A DNA stretch of 64,000 bases from Aliivibrio sp. 1S175. Its GTDB lineage: Bacteria; Pseudomonadota; Gammaproteobacteria; Enterobacterales; Vibrionaceae. The notes beneath the pieces were generated by a model. It was not told the origin of the DNA. It saw only the letters and a list, made by a program, of their open reading frames with translations, and did no database searches. The stretch lies in NCBI RefSeq assembly GCF_001690985.1, contig NZ_MAJS01000068.1, forward strand, positions 35,572-99,571, in the 5' to 3' direction. Made by a program: the position numbers and the translations under genes. Of the stretch, positions 40,000 through 49,328 are shown in pieces. Numbering within the stretch: position 1 is the stretch's first letter; the number at the start of each line of letters is the position of its first letter.

Positions 40000-40458
40000 C
40001 TATATTCCTTTTGGTTTAATAAACGAGGCTAAAAATCCATGTTGAGATTTAATGTCTTTAATCGAAAGAAAAGCACCACATAACCAAACTAAACAAGCCA
40101 TTCCAAATAGTAACCCACCGTCATAGCCTATGATGTTCCCTGCCGAGTTAAACTCTGGCATCTGGATGCCAAGGGGAGTAAATAGATGAAAGAAAATTGC
40201 GCCACTCATTATTCCGACAGTCATGATTGCACCTAATCCATGAAAACGAGTAAATAAAAGAATAGAGGCGATTAATTCTGCTGTACCGATTAAATAGCCT
40301 CCATAGGTACCAAACCAAGTTAAACCTGACCACTCAGCCAAGACACCAAAAATATGGTCAGTTTCATAAGATCCGGTGAACTTAAAAAACAATGATTGAA
40401 TAAAAACAAAAGCGATAAAAACGGCTGGCCCATATTTAAGTAATTTTTCTTTCATCAT
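40000..40458 (-). CDS. DoxX-like membrane protein
   Basis: A 152-residue protein with four predicted membrane helices. VFIAFVFIQSLFFKFTGSYET and GTAELIASILLFTRFHGLGAIMTVGIMSGAIFFHLF match the DoxX/DoxD-like layout, including the early Phe-Lys-Phe-Thr motif. DoxX family members have been tied to thiosulfate:quinone oxidoreduction or to redox/membrane stress, but no activity can be assigned here. ATG 40455 (next codon) is an equally good start from the AAGGA site. It sits between the YHS and OlsF-like genes. Confidence 0.8.
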   Translation of the reverse strand: MMKEKLLKYGPAVFIAFVFIQSLFFKFTGSYETDHIFGVLAEWSGLTWFGTYGGYLIGTAELIASILLFTRFHGLGAIMTVGIMSGAIFFHLFTPLGIQMPEFNSAGNIIGYDGGLLFGMACLVWLCGAFLSIKDIKSQHGFLASFIKPKGI

Positions 40459-40497
40459 GATGTCCTTTTATGAGAAATAAATATGTCTAATCAGGTG

Positions 40498-40938
40498 CTA
40501 TTGTTTTAATAGCTTAGGCCAGTTTTGATCACCTTGTGCAATAAAGCCTGGAATGTCTCTTTCCCATAAACTTTTTACTTGTGCGTCATAATTTAAATAC
40601 AGTTTGCCATCTACAATTGAAAATTGATTTGGATCGCCAGGTGCTCGATCATTTTTTTCTGCCACGGCCCACGCACAAAAACCACCATATTGAGGGGCGT
40701 ATTTAGTCGGGTTAGCGGTGAATAAATCTGCGTTTTTTTGAGATGAAAAATACCAATCTGCACCCATATAAGAAGCAATAAATTCAGCGTTTCCTTTTTG
40801 TGGTTTTCCTTCCGTGAAGTAGCTAACAGTATCGTAACCATCAACCGCTTTGTTGCTAAAAAAACCAGTGTAAATAGCGTCTTCTGCAAAAGAAGATTGA
40901 CTGAATAATAAAATAAATAAACACAATAATTTCTTCAT
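40498..40938 (-). CDS. Secreted YHS-domain protein
   Basis: A protein of about 146 residues with a signal peptide (MKKLLCLFILLFSQSSFA/ED) and a YHS-like domain: VDGYDTVSYFTEGKPQKG, WYFSSQKNADLFTANPTKYAPQYGGFCAWAVA. The family is thought to bind metals or act with redox or metal-handling proteins; the mature domain keeps one cysteine in YGGFCAWAV. ATG 40938 has AAGG eight bases upstream, whereas ATG 40944 is too close to it. It is 12 or more bases after the NRDE gene, in the same cluster. Confidence 0.82.
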   Translation of the reverse strand: MKKLLCLFILLFSQSSFAEDAIYTGFFSNKAVDGYDTVSYFTEGKPQKGNAEFIASYMGADWYFSSQKNADLFTANPTKYAPQYGGFCAWAVAEKNDRAPGDPNQFSIVDGKLYLNYDAQVKSLWERDIPGFIAQGDQNWPKLLKQ

Positions 40939-40956
40939 AATCATTACCTTATATTA

Positions 40957-41703
40957 TTATCTATAGGAGTGAGTGGTGGTGAATAAATGGAAAGGAACAT
41001 CATAGGCCAAATACTTTTTTGTGTGACATGGTGAACCTGAAAAATAGCGTAATGTATTGTTTTTATTATCTACAATAATGTGAGTAAAACTGACGGTTTG
41101 GGCATCTTGACGGTGCATGCAAGGAGACCGATGACCAAGCTTAGTATGATGATATTGGTGAAATTGATTGAGAGTGTGGCGGTTTATGCCTGAGTGAGTT
41201 AATTCTTTATAAATAGATAAACGATGTTTAATCACATTATCTGCATCGATTGAAGAGGAGATCATTGGCGAGCTTGGATTAATGGTATTAAATATTTCAC
41301 CATCCCAACGAAACCCTTGGATATTATTTTTTTTAGTCGATTGGGTTGTATGGAAAATCAATAAAGTAAAAGAAGAAAAATGAGAGAGTTCTATGGTAGA
41401 AAGCGTGTCGTGAATTGATTTTATATCCTCACAAGAGGCTAATTTTTTAATAAGAAGACCGCGGCTTAATGCATTTTTTGGTGGTATTAAACCTTGGTAA
41501 TAATTTAAAAGACAAACTGAAATACCATGGTCATTGAGTGAAATCCAACTGCCGCCGCCGACGGGGTCAATAGGCATTATGTAATGGACATTATTTTCTT
41601 GGAAGGCCTGAGGTGCTAAAGCCTCAGAACGAGAACGTTGTTCATCACGATTAAAAAATAACTCGTAACCTGTTGGGGTCGTAAACCAAGAAACAGTGCA
41701 CAT
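40957..41703 (-). CDS. NRDE (TANGO2-like) family protein
   Basis: The 248-residue protein begins Met-Cys (MCTVSWFTTPTGYELFFNRDEQRSRSEALAP), the hallmark of the NRDE family. After Met removal Cys2 would be an N-terminal nucleophile as in Ntn hydrolases. GGGSWISLNDHGISVCLLN follows, as in TANGO2-like proteins. Eukaryotic TANGO2 is implicated in heme or lipid homeostasis; bacterial members are uncharacterised to my knowledge. The ATG overlaps the DinB-like stop by one base. The C-terminal half (FTHIIVDNKNNTLRYFSGSPC) fits the family. Confidence 0.82.
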   Translation of the reverse strand: MCTVSWFTTPTGYELFFNRDEQRSRSEALAPQAFQENNVHYIMPIDPVGGGSWISLNDHGISVCLLNYYQGLIPPKNALSRGLLIKKLASCEDIKSIHDTLSTIELSHFSSFTLLIFHTTQSTKKNNIQGFRWDGEIFNTINPSSPMISSSIDADNVIKHRLSIYKELTHSGINRHTLNQFHQYHHTKLGHRSPCMHRQDAQTVSFTHIIVDNKNNTLRYFSGSPCHTKKYLAYDVPFHLFTTTHSYR

Positions 41704-42245
41704 TAGGCTTCTCCCCGTAGATAAGTCGTGGTTGTTGGTGCTAATCCAAAGGCTGATTGGGTATTTATGCCTATTGAGGTCGTAATTACTTTTATTAAAG
41801 CGTAATGATGAGAGGCGTGAAGAGAGGCGAAAGTAATTTCTCGTTCAACACTTGAAAGCATAATATGTTCTTGTTTTTCATATGGAGATACTTCGGTGAG
41901 TAATGATACGGAGGTGGTAAGGTTTTCAATCGGGAAATTAAGTAACCAACGGATCACCCCTTTAATTTCGTTAATGGCCATTACCCTATTTTTTTCAATC
42001 TCATGACCTCGACGACGAATGTTGTAATTAATAGGTTCGGAGGTGTTTTTTTTCATTAAAGAGTGGAATAAATCTAAAATATGTCGGAAATGTTCGCCAA
42101 TAGAACTTTCTACATACGGCAATGCAAGATGAACGTAATCGTTATCATTAATGGAATTTAAGAGAGAAATACCTTTTTCTAATTCATCAATACAACCGAT
42201 GATAACGTGTGGTTGACGCTCTTCTTGTGGTACTTGTATTGGCAT
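41703..42245 (-). CDS. DinB-like four-helix protein
   Basis: A 180-residue helical protein. Three histidines in spaced positions (SIGEHFRHILDLFHSL near residues 48-63 and FASLHASHHYALIK near 140-153) recall the metal-binding triad of the DinB/YfiT superfamily, whose members include bacillithiol and mycothiol transferases. Its thiol partner, if any, is unknown. It is 16 bases after the ATP-grasp gene and coupled to the NRDE gene by a one-base overlap. Confidence 0.72.
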   Translation of the reverse strand: MPIQVPQEERQPHVIIGCIDELEKGISLLNSINDNDYVHLALPYVESSIGEHFRHILDLFHSLMKKNTSEPINYNIRRRGHEIEKNRVMAINEIKGVIRWLLNFPIENLTTSVSLLTEVSPYEKQEHIMLSSVEREITFASLHASHHYALIKVITTSIGINTQSAFGLAPTTTTYLRGEA

Positions 42246-42261
42246 TAAAAACTCCTTTTAT

Positions 42262-43392
42262 CTAATCGGTCGATGGATATTGAAGGGTTAATTGCTTCTC
42301 TTCTTTCCAAGCCGCCAATAATTCTTTTATTTTAGGAGAGTGATAACCTTGTTTTTTCTGTAGGGCACCAATTTCAAATAAAATTTTGTATTGAAGTAAT
42401 AAGGTTGAAAAAATCGTTTTTAACGGTGTGTTTCTATCCCAGATATGGGCAGCCTCACTGCTTGCGCCATTTATTTCTAAAATTGTAAAGTCATCACCAT
42501 TCATTAAAGCGTTAATATCTTTAAATTTCACATCAAGCCTACCGTAATGAAATCCCTTTAAATCATCAAAAATACCATCTAGACGTTGTGCTAGTTTATC
42601 TGTGATGTATTTGTTTCCATCCCTAAAAATAGAACCACGACTGTGACTACCCGCAAAAGCGAGTTGAAACTCGGTATCTTTTTCTAAAATGGTATTTAAC
42701 ATACTTTTATGACGAGGAAGGTATAGGTGAGCGAGTTGACCAGCTCTGCTGTCATTTTTTATCAGTTGCTCTAATGTACTAAGACCGTCACCAACAACCA
42801 TTGGAGAATATTTAAGGGTAATGGAAATGATAGTTCCTTTTTTCTCATTTGGATAACGGACATAGAAAATACCGGCTTCTGCGGAATAAGGGGCTTTTTC
42901 TTGAATTAAAAATCGAGCATTAATAGGAAACGAATTAAAATAATCAGTGAGTTGTTCCTGGGATTGAAGGAGTTTTACACCAACGCCTCGACAACCCAAA
43001 TCAGGCTTCGCGACAACAGGGAAGAACAATTGGTGTTGATTCATTTCGTCGATAGCATTTTGGGTTTGTTGCTGTATTGCGTCTGCGGTAGTCGTGATGG
43101 TAATGAAAGGGGAGATCCATTTTTCTGCCACTGGACCCGCTAGAGTTAAAATATCGTGTTTAGATTCGCCCACCATACCACTTAGTTTTATGGATGGATT
43201 TGCAATAAGAGGAAGTGCAAAATCAAAATGTTTTAGCCCAAGAAAAAAGCTTTGAATAACAACGGGGGTATAAAAAAACCAACTAGGTAAAAACTCATAG
43301 GGAGAAATACTTCGATGAGAATCCTCTTCTAGTATCGGCATACCTGCATTTATATAGCCTTTAGCAATAGTATTAATTGAGTGATGCACCAT
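42262..43392 (-). CDS. ATP-grasp ligase, function unknown
   Basis: The 376-residue protein has an ATP-grasp fold: the ATP lysine and glycine-rich loop in VVAKPDLGCRGVGV (about 126-139), a second strand ending FLIQEKA, YGRLDVKF (283-290), and the Mg-binding ILEINGAS (304-311). Such enzymes join a carboxylate to an amine or thiol through an acyl-phosphate. It resembles proteins annotated loosely as D-Ala-D-Ala ligase-like, but the N-terminal 90 residues are not those of Ddl. Position between DedA (one-base overlap) and DinB-like genes suggests a small-molecule or lipid head-group ligase; this is inference. Confidence 0.75.
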   Translation of the reverse strand: MVHHSINTIAKGYINAGMPILEEDSHRSISPYEFLPSWFFYTPVVIQSFFLGLKHFDFALPLIANPSIKLSGMVGESKHDILTLAGPVAEKWISPFITITTTADAIQQQTQNAIDEMNQHQLFFPVVAKPDLGCRGVGVKLLQSQEQLTDYFNSFPINARFLIQEKAPYSAEAGIFYVRYPNEKKGTIISITLKYSPMVVGDGLSTLEQLIKNDSRAGQLAHLYLPRHKSMLNTILEKDTEFQLAFAGSHSRGSIFRDGNKYITDKLAQRLDGIFDDLKGFHYGRLDVKFKDINALMNGDDFTILEINGASSEAAHIWDRNTPLKTIFSTLLLQYKILFEIGALQKKQGYHSPKIKELLAAWKEEKQLTLQYPSTD

Positions 43393-43982
43393 TATGTTAA
43401 TCCCTTTGATATTTTTTTCTTTGCGAATCGATTAACAGCTAATAAAACGAGAGTCATCACTGGGATCATAATCCATTGATGCTCACTGGCTTGAACCCAG
43501 CGAGAGCTTCCTAAAAAATAAACCGTTGGAAAAACAATGGCTGTCCATGTGGCTGTCGCTCCCATTACTGCTGCAAAAAAAACAAAAACATTAATATTAA
43601 ATATTCCGCTTAAGGTAAAACCTATGGTTCGTAATCCTGGGATGAATCGGATAATGAATAAATTAAGCATAGGATTAGATTGCAGTTTTTTCCTTAAGTA
43701 ACGTAAATGAGTGTTGGTTAATGTTTTATATCGGATTAAACGGAAGCGTGTAGAGAGGCGACCTAAAAAGTATAAACCGAGATCACCACTAGCAATACCG
43801 ATAAAAGCAGCCAGTAGGCCTATCGTAGGCGTAACCATTTCTTGTGCCGCTAAACTGGCCGCAGTGACAATTGCTAAGTCTTCAAGTAAATAAGAAAGTA
43901 AAATGATGCCTAGAAATAGAGAGAACTCAGAGCTGTGAGAAGTAAATAATGCGTCTTGTATGCAAGTAATTAAATTGTCCAT
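43392..43982 (-). CDS. DedA/VTT-family membrane protein
   Basis: The 196-residue protein has four to five hydrophobic segments and the DedA/SNARE-associated (VTT) signature: LEDLAIVTAASLAAQ with acidic residues in an early helix, GDLGLYFLGR, and the re-entrant FIIRFIPGLRTIGFTLSGIF with the conserved arginines. DedA proteins include lipid flippases and proton-dependent transporters (for example undecaprenyl-phosphate or phosphatidylethanolamine carriers). It is first in the eight-gene cluster, with a strong AAGGAGGGGG ribosome site directly upstream. Confidence 0.85.
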   Translation of the reverse strand: MDNLITCIQDALFTSHSSEFSLFLGIILLSYLLEDLAIVTAASLAAQEMVTPTIGLLAAFIGIASGDLGLYFLGRLSTRFRLIRYKTLTNTHLRYLRKKLQSNPMLNLFIIRFIPGLRTIGFTLSGIFNINVFVFFAAVMGATATWTAIVFPTVYFLGSSRWVQASEHQWIMIPVMTLVLLAVNRFAKKKISKGLT

Positions 43983-44042
43983 ACCCCCTCCTTTTTATGT
44001 CTTACTTAGAGTGGCATATATTAAATAAATGTAAATATTTGT

Positions 44043-44066
44043 ATCTCATTTGTTTTAATTTGAGAT
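44043..44066. promoter_or_regulatory. Dyad between DedA operon and divergent membrane-protein gene
   Basis: ATCTCA (44043-44048) and TGAGAT (44061-44066) form an inverted repeat with a 12-base AT-rich centre, midway in the 123-base divergent gap. It could be an operator for the eight-gene cluster, for example for its own Crp-like regulator, though the half-sites do not match CRP's TGTGA. Weak evidence: one short dyad in AT-rich DNA. Confidence 0.3.
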
Positions 44067-44105
44067 TATGATTAAACATTGGTTCCATTTGTATTTGGTT
44101 AATTT

Positions 44106-44519
44106 ATGAATTCTAGATTTTGGTTGCACGTAGGTATTGCGATAGGGTTATTTATTTTTTTCTTTATTGCTTCGTTTGTTTTTCATATCTATGAGGTGTT
44201 TTATTTCTTTTCCTTTTTAGCCTATGGCGTTTTGATTTTTAATTTATTAAGTGCAATTGTGTATGCAGATCAATGGTTTCATTATGTTCTATGCAGTGTG
44301 CTACTCATTATTTTAGGGACGTTTGCATCGATAGATGTTCTTTCTGCAAAGGAGGAACTATTAGAAAGTTGGATAGAAGTGAAATGGCTAGGATTGACGA
44401 TAAACAATATCGATAGTTACATCCAAATATTACTTATTTTAATTAATATATTTACAGGGAGTTTAGCGGCAAATACGTTGTTTTATGGTTTGTGTAAAAA
44501 AAATAGCACCGTTAAGTAA
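44106..44519 (+). CDS. Small integral membrane protein, function unknown
   Basis: A 137-residue, very hydrophobic protein with four predicted membrane helices (FWLHVGIAIGLFIFFFIASF; FYFFSFLAYGVLIFNLL; FHYVLCSVLLIILGTF; YIQILLILINIFTGSLA) separated by short loops and one charged periplasmic or cytoplasmic loop (SAKEELLESWIEVKW). I recognise no family. It is divergent from the DedA-led cluster and convergent with cpdB, with no obvious Shine-Dalgarno element before its ATG. Confidence 0.65.
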   Translation: MNSRFWLHVGIAIGLFIFFFIASFVFHIYEVFYFFSFLAYGVLIFNLLSAIVYADQWFHYVLCSVLLIILGTFASIDVLSAKEELLESWIEVKWLGLTINNIDSYIQILLILINIFTGSLAANTLFYGLCKKNSTVK

Positions 44520-44528
44520 CGATGCTAT
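44496..44528 (-). terminator. Terminator of cpdB
   Basis: ATAGCACCGTTA (44503-44514) pairs with TAACGATGCTAT (44517-44528) with one mismatch. On the minus strand the stem is followed by eight T residues. It overlaps the stop codon of the convergent membrane-protein gene. Confidence 0.8.
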
Positions 44529-44567
44529 CTGTTTATCGAGGCTAAATTTTTTAGCTAAAGGCTGTGT

Positions 44568-46550
44568 TTATTTATTTAGATTAATATTATAAACAGCGAA
44601 ACCTACATCATCTGTTGCAACACGAGTCATCGGATATTGACCTTTATCTTTGATGAATTGAGCTGCTTTATCACTTGGTGATGTTTCAAAGCGAATATCC
44701 AGTTTTTCACCATTAGTAATGGGCGCGAAAGACCAGTTATTATCAGCTGATGGTTGTACTTGACCTTCTTCTTTACTGACTCGAGTAATGTAGCTTGCTA
44801 CTACTGTTCTGTTTTCATCTGGAGAATCAAACGCAATGAAATCAGTACCGGTACCTGGGAATTTGTTACTGTAAGCACGGTAGTTATTGGTTGCGATAAG
44901 GAAGTCTTGTTTCGCATCAATTGGTTTGCCTTGGTAAGTTAAACCAACAATACGTTCAGAGCCTTCATTAATGACATTACAGTCACCATCATATTTTGCT
45001 GGTTGAGTAACATCAATTTGGTAGTTAACCCCATCAATAACATCAAAGTTGTATGTGCGGAAGCCATCCCAATCAATTAATTGTTGAGGTGCAGTACTAT
45101 TGATGTCGATTTGTTTAAATTGACCGGCAGAACACTCAAGCCATTCTTTTACTTCTTTACCTGTAACCTTCATCGCAACTAGCGTATTAGGGTATAAGTA
45201 TAAATCAGCCGCATTACGGAAGGTTAATTGTCCCGATTCAACTTCAGTGAAGTTTGTTGGATCATTTCCACGACCGCCTGCTTTAAATGGCGCAGCAGCA
45301 GAAAGTACAGGAGTACCATCTAAATCAGGATCACCTTGAATAAAGCGTTCTACATAATCTTTTTGTGCAAGGTTTACGATTTGAACGGTTGGGTCATCTT
45401 GCACTAGTGCTAAGAAGCTGTACATAACATCGTCAGCTTGACCAATGGGTTGGTTTACGAAATCACGAGTGCCTTTATGATCATTTTCTAGTGCTTTTAA
45501 AATGCCTTCATCCGCAGCGGCGAGTGACTTGTTGTTTTCTTTATCGAAAATAGGGCGAGCTTCAGATTCACCACTAGTCACAGACCATTTTCCATCTTTC
45601 TGTTTAAGTGTTAAATCCATAACACCAACGTGACTGCCCCAACGACCCGGCATAACCGCAGCAACACCATTAATAGTGCCATTTTCATTATCGACACCTT
45701 GCAGGTTATCGAACCCTTTTCCTGGGAATACCGCATGAGAGTGACCAAAAGCAATAGCATCAATGCCTTCTACTTCGGATAAGTAGTAAGTAGAGTTTTC
45801 TTCGCCTTGCTTATATGGATTAGTTGACACACCAGAGTGAGGGATCGCAACGATAACGTCAGCGCCTTCTTTTTTCATCTGAGGGATCAGTTCTTCTGCT
45901 GTTTCTTTAATGTCACGAGCAAATACTTTTCCTTCAAGGTTTTTCTTATCCCACACCATAATTTGTGGTGGAACAAAACCGATGTAACCCACTTTAATTT
46001 CGTGTTCTACACCCGCGGTATCTTTAAATGTATGCGCTTTAATAACGTATGGCTTGAAGTAATGCTCTTTTGTTTTTGCATCGTAAACGTTAGCACTAAT
46101 GTATGGAAAATCAGCATCGTTGATAGATTCTGCTAGGAAGTCCAAACCATAGTTGAATTCATGATTACCAATGTTACCTGCATCATAATCTAATTGATTC
46201 ATGGCCTTATAAGCTGGGTGTACTTCACCAGCTTCTAACCCTTTATCTGCCATGTAGTCACCCATAGGGCTGCCTTGCAGTAAATCACCATTGTCTACTA
46301 AAACACTGTTTTTAACTTCTCCACGCGCTTCTTTTACTAACGTAGCTGTACGCGCTAAACCAATTTGTTGAGATGGTTTATCTTTGTAGTAATCGTAATC
46401 CATTAGGTTGGTATGGATATCAGTTGTTTCTACAATTCGTAGATTAATCACTTCATTTGTGTCGGTTGGTGCTGGGGTGCAACCAGAGATGGTTAATAAG
46501 CCTAAGCCAGCTAATACAGCAAGTGAAACAGGTTTAACAGAGAGTTTCAT
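44568..46550 (-). CDS. cpdB: 2',3'-cyclic-nucleotide 2'-phosphodiesterase/3'-nucleotidase
   Basis: A 660-residue metallophosphoesterase of the 5'-nucleotidase superfamily. An N-terminal calcineurin-like domain carries [48 protein letters not shown] and [10 protein letters not shown], and a C-terminal 5-nucleotidase domain follows. Bifunctional CpdB turns 2',3'-cyclic nucleotides into nucleosides in the periplasm. The signal ends LLTISGC, a lipobox, so this one is probably a lipoprotein, unlike soluble E. coli CpdB. ATG 46550 has GGAG at seven bases; the upstream TTG (46562) overlaps that site. Neighbouring ytf genes repeat the E. coli cpdB-ytfJ locus. Confidence 0.93.
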   Translation of the reverse strand: MKLSVKPVSLAVLAGLGLLTISGCTPAPTDTNEVINLRIVETTDIHTNLMDYDYYKDKPSQQIGLARTATLVKEARGEVKNSVLVDNGDLLQGSPMGDYMADKGLEAGEVHPAYKAMNQLDYDAGNIGNHEFNYGLDFLAESINDADFPYISANVYDAKTKEHYFKPYVIKAHTFKDTAGVEHEIKVGYIGFVPPQIMVWDKKNLEGKVFARDIKETAEELIPQMKKEGADVIVAIPHSGVSTNPYKQGEENSTYYLSEVEGIDAIAFGHSHAVFPGKGFDNLQGVDNENGTINGVAAVMPGRWGSHVGVMDLTLKQKDGKWSVTSGESEARPIFDKENNKSLAAADEGILKALENDHKGTRDFVNQPIGQADDVMYSFLALVQDDPTVQIVNLAQKDYVERFIQGDPDLDGTPVLSAAAPFKAGGRGNDPTNFTEVESGQLTFRNAADLYLYPNTLVAMKVTGKEVKEWLECSAGQFKQIDINSTAPQQLIDWDGFRTYNFDVIDGVNYQIDVTQPAKYDGDCNVINEGSERIVGLTYQGKPIDAKQDFLIATNNYRAYSNKFPGTGTDFIAFDSPDENRTVVASYITRVSKEEGQVQPSADNNWSFAPITNGEKLDIRFETSPSDKAAQFIKDKGQYPMTRVATDDVGFAVYNINLNK

Positions 46551-46933
46551 AATGTTCTCCAAGGGTGATAGTCATAAAAGCGCCAATTAAGATAACAGAT
46601 TGATAATGTTATAAATGTAACGGGGCTCTCAATGTGTGCGATTGATCAGCCTACGGTAGGATTGATGGGTATGATTTCAGTGCTTTGTTTTGATTTTTTA
46701 GTGTGTATGTATTTATAAATTTTTCAAATGGAACCTTTTTATTCTCAGTCGTTAGTATTAAATCGAATAAAAAATGAAATTTTAGAATTTCAGGTAATAA
46801 AGTAACCCGTCTATAGTGCTTCTATTGGAATGAAAAATAACCACCTAATGGAAAAGAGAATTGGTGCAATGACAACGTAATCAATTGCAATAATAGGTGA
46901 CATTACCAAATTCAGCCTAAAGGACTAAAACAC
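46551..46933. other. Intergenic region between cpdB and cysD
   Basis: These 383 bases separate two divergent genes and contain no plausible ORF or structured RNA that I can support. The cysD side is AT-rich with A/T tracts as expected for an activator-dependent (CysB-type) promoter, but I cannot point to a secure site. TTGATT (46690-46695) and TATAAA (46714-46719) at 18-base spacing are a possible weak sigma-70 promoter toward cysD. A pyrimidine-poor leader with AAGGA precedes the cysD ATG. Confidence 0.4.
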
Positions 46934-47842
46934 ATGGACGCAAAAAGACTAACCCACCTACAACAACTAGAAGCCGAAAGTATTCATATTATTCGTGAAG
47001 TGGCAGCCGAGTTTGATAATCCAGTCATGATGTATTCGATTGGTAAAGATTCCTCTGTGATGCTGCATCTTGCTCGTAAAGCTTTCTATCCTGGAAAGAT
47101 TCCATTCCCACTTCTTCATGTTGATACGGATTGGAAATTTAAAGAGATGATTGAGTTTCGAGAAAAAACCGCAAAAAAATATGGTTTTGACCTATTGGTA
47201 CATAAGAACCCTGAAGGTTTAGCGATGGGTATTAATCCGTTTGTTCATGGTTCATCAAAACATACAGACATCATGAAAACTCAAGGGTTAAAGCAAGCAT
47301 TGAACAAATATGGTTTTGATGCCGCATTTGGTGGGGCTCGTCGTGATGAAGAAAAGTCTAGAGCAAAAGAACGTGTTTATTCATTCCGAGATAAAAATCA
47401 TACGTGGGATCCAAAAAATCAGCGTCCAGAGTTATGGAATACTTATAACGGTCAAGTTAATAAAGGGGAAAGTATTCGTGTATTCCCATTATCTAACTGG
47501 ACTGAATTAGATATCTGGCAATATATTTATTTAGAAAATATCGAAATTGTTCCGCTGTATTTATCTGAAAAACGTCCTGTAGTAGAGCGTGATGGCATGT
47601 TGATCATGGTAGACGATGAGCGTTTAGAGCTAGAAGAAGGCGAAGAAATTCAACATAAAGACATTCGTTTTAGAACGTTGGGCTGTTACCCATTAACGGG
47701 TGCTGTTGAATCTACCGCAAATACGTTACCTGAAATTATTGAAGAAATGTTAGTTGCCACTTCAAGTGAACGTCAAGGGCGAGCGATAGATCATGATTCA
47801 TCAGGGTCAATGGAACTGAAAAAACGTCAAGGTTACTTTTAA
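46934..47842 (+). CDS. cysD: Sulfate adenylyltransferase subunit 2 CysD
   Basis: CysD makes APS from ATP and sulfate, driven by the GTPase CysN. The 302-residue protein has the PP-loop [52 protein letters not shown] and [14 protein letters not shown]. Length equals E. coli CysD (302 aa). An AAGGA ribosome site precedes the ATG. It is first in cysD-cysN-SLC13-cysC, 28 bases before cysN. Confidence 0.97.
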   Translation: MDAKRLTHLQQLEAESIHIIREVAAEFDNPVMMYSIGKDSSVMLHLARKAFYPGKIPFPLLHVDTDWKFKEMIEFREKTAKKYGFDLLVHKNPEGLAMGINPFVHGSSKHTDIMKTQGLKQALNKYGFDAAFGGARRDEEKSRAKERVYSFRDKNHTWDPKNQRPELWNTYNGQVNKGESIRVFPLSNWTELDIWQYIYLENIEIVPLYLSEKRPVVERDGMLIMVDDERLELEEGEEIQHKDIRFRTLGCYPLTGAVESTANTLPEIIEEMLVATSSERQGRAIDHDSSGSMELKKRQGYF

Positions 47843-47870
47843 TATCAAGCCACAGGGAAGGAAATAATTA

Positions 47871-49307
47871 ATGAATAGTGCAGTAGAAACACAACTGGCA
47901 GAGCTTGGTATTGAAGCTTATTTAAAAGAACATCAATACAAATCGTTACTTCGATTTTTAACGTGTGGGTCGGTGGATGATGGTAAAAGTACCCTCATAG
48001 GCCGATTACTCCATGACTCAAAACAAATCTATGCAGATCAACTAGATGCCGTTCATGCTGACAGTCAAAGAGTGGGAACAACAGGCGACCGCCCTGATTT
48101 GGCGTTATTGGTCGATGGCCTACAAGCAGAACGTGAACAAGGCATTACTATCGATGTAGCTTACCGTTATTTTTCAACTCAAAAGCGTAAGTTTATTATT
48201 GCGGATACTCCTGGGCATGAACAATATACGCGTAATATGGCAACGGGTGCATCAACTTGTAATGTGGCTGTTATTTTGATTGATGCACGTAAAGGTGTAC
48301 TTGACCAAACTCGTCGCCATTCTTATATAGCAAACTTATTGGGTATTCGTCATTTTGTCGTTGCAGTAAATAAGATGGATTTAGTTGAGTATTCTCAATC
48401 TCGCTTTGAAGAAATTAAAGAAGAATATTTAACGTTTTCTAAGAAATTAAATAACCCAAATCTAGAGCTTTCTATCCTACCGTTATCTGCATTGGAAGGA
48501 GATAACGTTGTTAATCAAAGTGAGGCTCTAGCTTGGTATCAAGGGGCTCCATTATTAGAAGTGCTTGAAAATATAGATATCGATTCAGATAGAGGTAATG
48601 GTGAATTCCGTTTCCCTGTCCAATACGTTAATCGTCCACATTTAAATTTTCGCGGTTTTGCGGGCACCGTGTCAGCAGGGGGTATTACTGTTGGTGATGA
48701 AATTGTTGCTTTGCCATCGGGTAAAAAAACAAAAGTCGCGCGAATTGTTACGTTTGATGGTGATTTAGATTCGGCACAAGCGGGTCAAGCGGTCACGCTT
48801 ACATTAGACGATGAAATTGATATTAGTCGTGGTGATTTATTGGTTAAGTCGAATTCAAACTTAACCGCAACAGATCAATTTAAAGCTGAAATTGTTTGGA
48901 TGACAGAAAAAGGGCTAGAGCCTGGCCGTCAATACGATATAAAAATTGCGGGTAAGAAAACCGTAGGTCAAATTGATGCGATTCATCACCAAGTGAATAT
49001 TAATAGTTTAGATACGTTTGATACTACAGAGTTGCCATTAAATGGTATTGGTTTATGTGATGTGTCATTAACTGAGACTGTCAGTCTAGATCGCTACCAA
49101 GATTGTGCAAATACGGGTGGCTTTATCTTTATTGATCGTTTAACGAATGTCACGGTAGGGGCTGGCATGATCCAAAACCTTTCTGAACTGAGTGATGCGA
49201 AACCCATTAATGATAGTGTCAGTGCTTTTGAGGTGGAATTGAACGCGTTAGTTCGTAAACATTTCCCTCATTGGAAAGCACAAGATGTTTCTAAAATTTT
49301 AAGTTAA
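47871..49307 (+). CDS. cysN: Sulfate adenylyltransferase subunit 1 (GTPase) CysN
   Basis: This 478-residue translation-factor-like GTPase activates CysD. G1 is [20 protein letters not shown]3 [15 protein letters not shown]4 AVNKMDLV, followed by two beta-barrel domains. It is CysN alone, not fused to CysC as in some bacteria; a separate cysC lies downstream after the permease gene. Spacing to the permease gene is 21 bases. Confidence 0.97.
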   Translation: MNSAVETQLAELGIEAYLKEHQYKSLLRFLTCGSVDDGKSTLIGRLLHDSKQIYADQLDAVHADSQRVGTTGDRPDLALLVDGLQAEREQGITIDVAYRYFSTQKRKFIIADTPGHEQYTRNMATGASTCNVAVILIDARKGVLDQTRRHSYIANLLGIRHFVVAVNKMDLVEYSQSRFEEIKEEYLTFSKKLNNPNLELSILPLSALEGDNVVNQSEALAWYQGAPLLEVLENIDIDSDRGNGEFRFPVQYVNRPHLNFRGFAGTVSAGGITVGDEIVALPSGKKTKVARIVTFDGDLDSAQAGQAVTLTLDDEIDISRGDLLVKSNSNLTATDQFKAEIVWMTEKGLEPGRQYDIKIAGKKTVGQIDAIHHQVNINSLDTFDTTELPLNGIGLCDVSLTETVSLDRYQDCANTGGFIFIDRLTNVTVGAGMIQNLSELSDAKPINDSVSAFEVELNALVRKHFPHWKAQDVSKILS

Positions 49308-49328
49308 CGGCTTAAAAAGGAATATTCT

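Noticed and set aside
45837..46136. 99-residue plus-strand ORF inside cpdB
   Set aside because: Antisense to the metallophosphatase domain of cpdB; Phe/Cys-rich shadow without a ribosome site.
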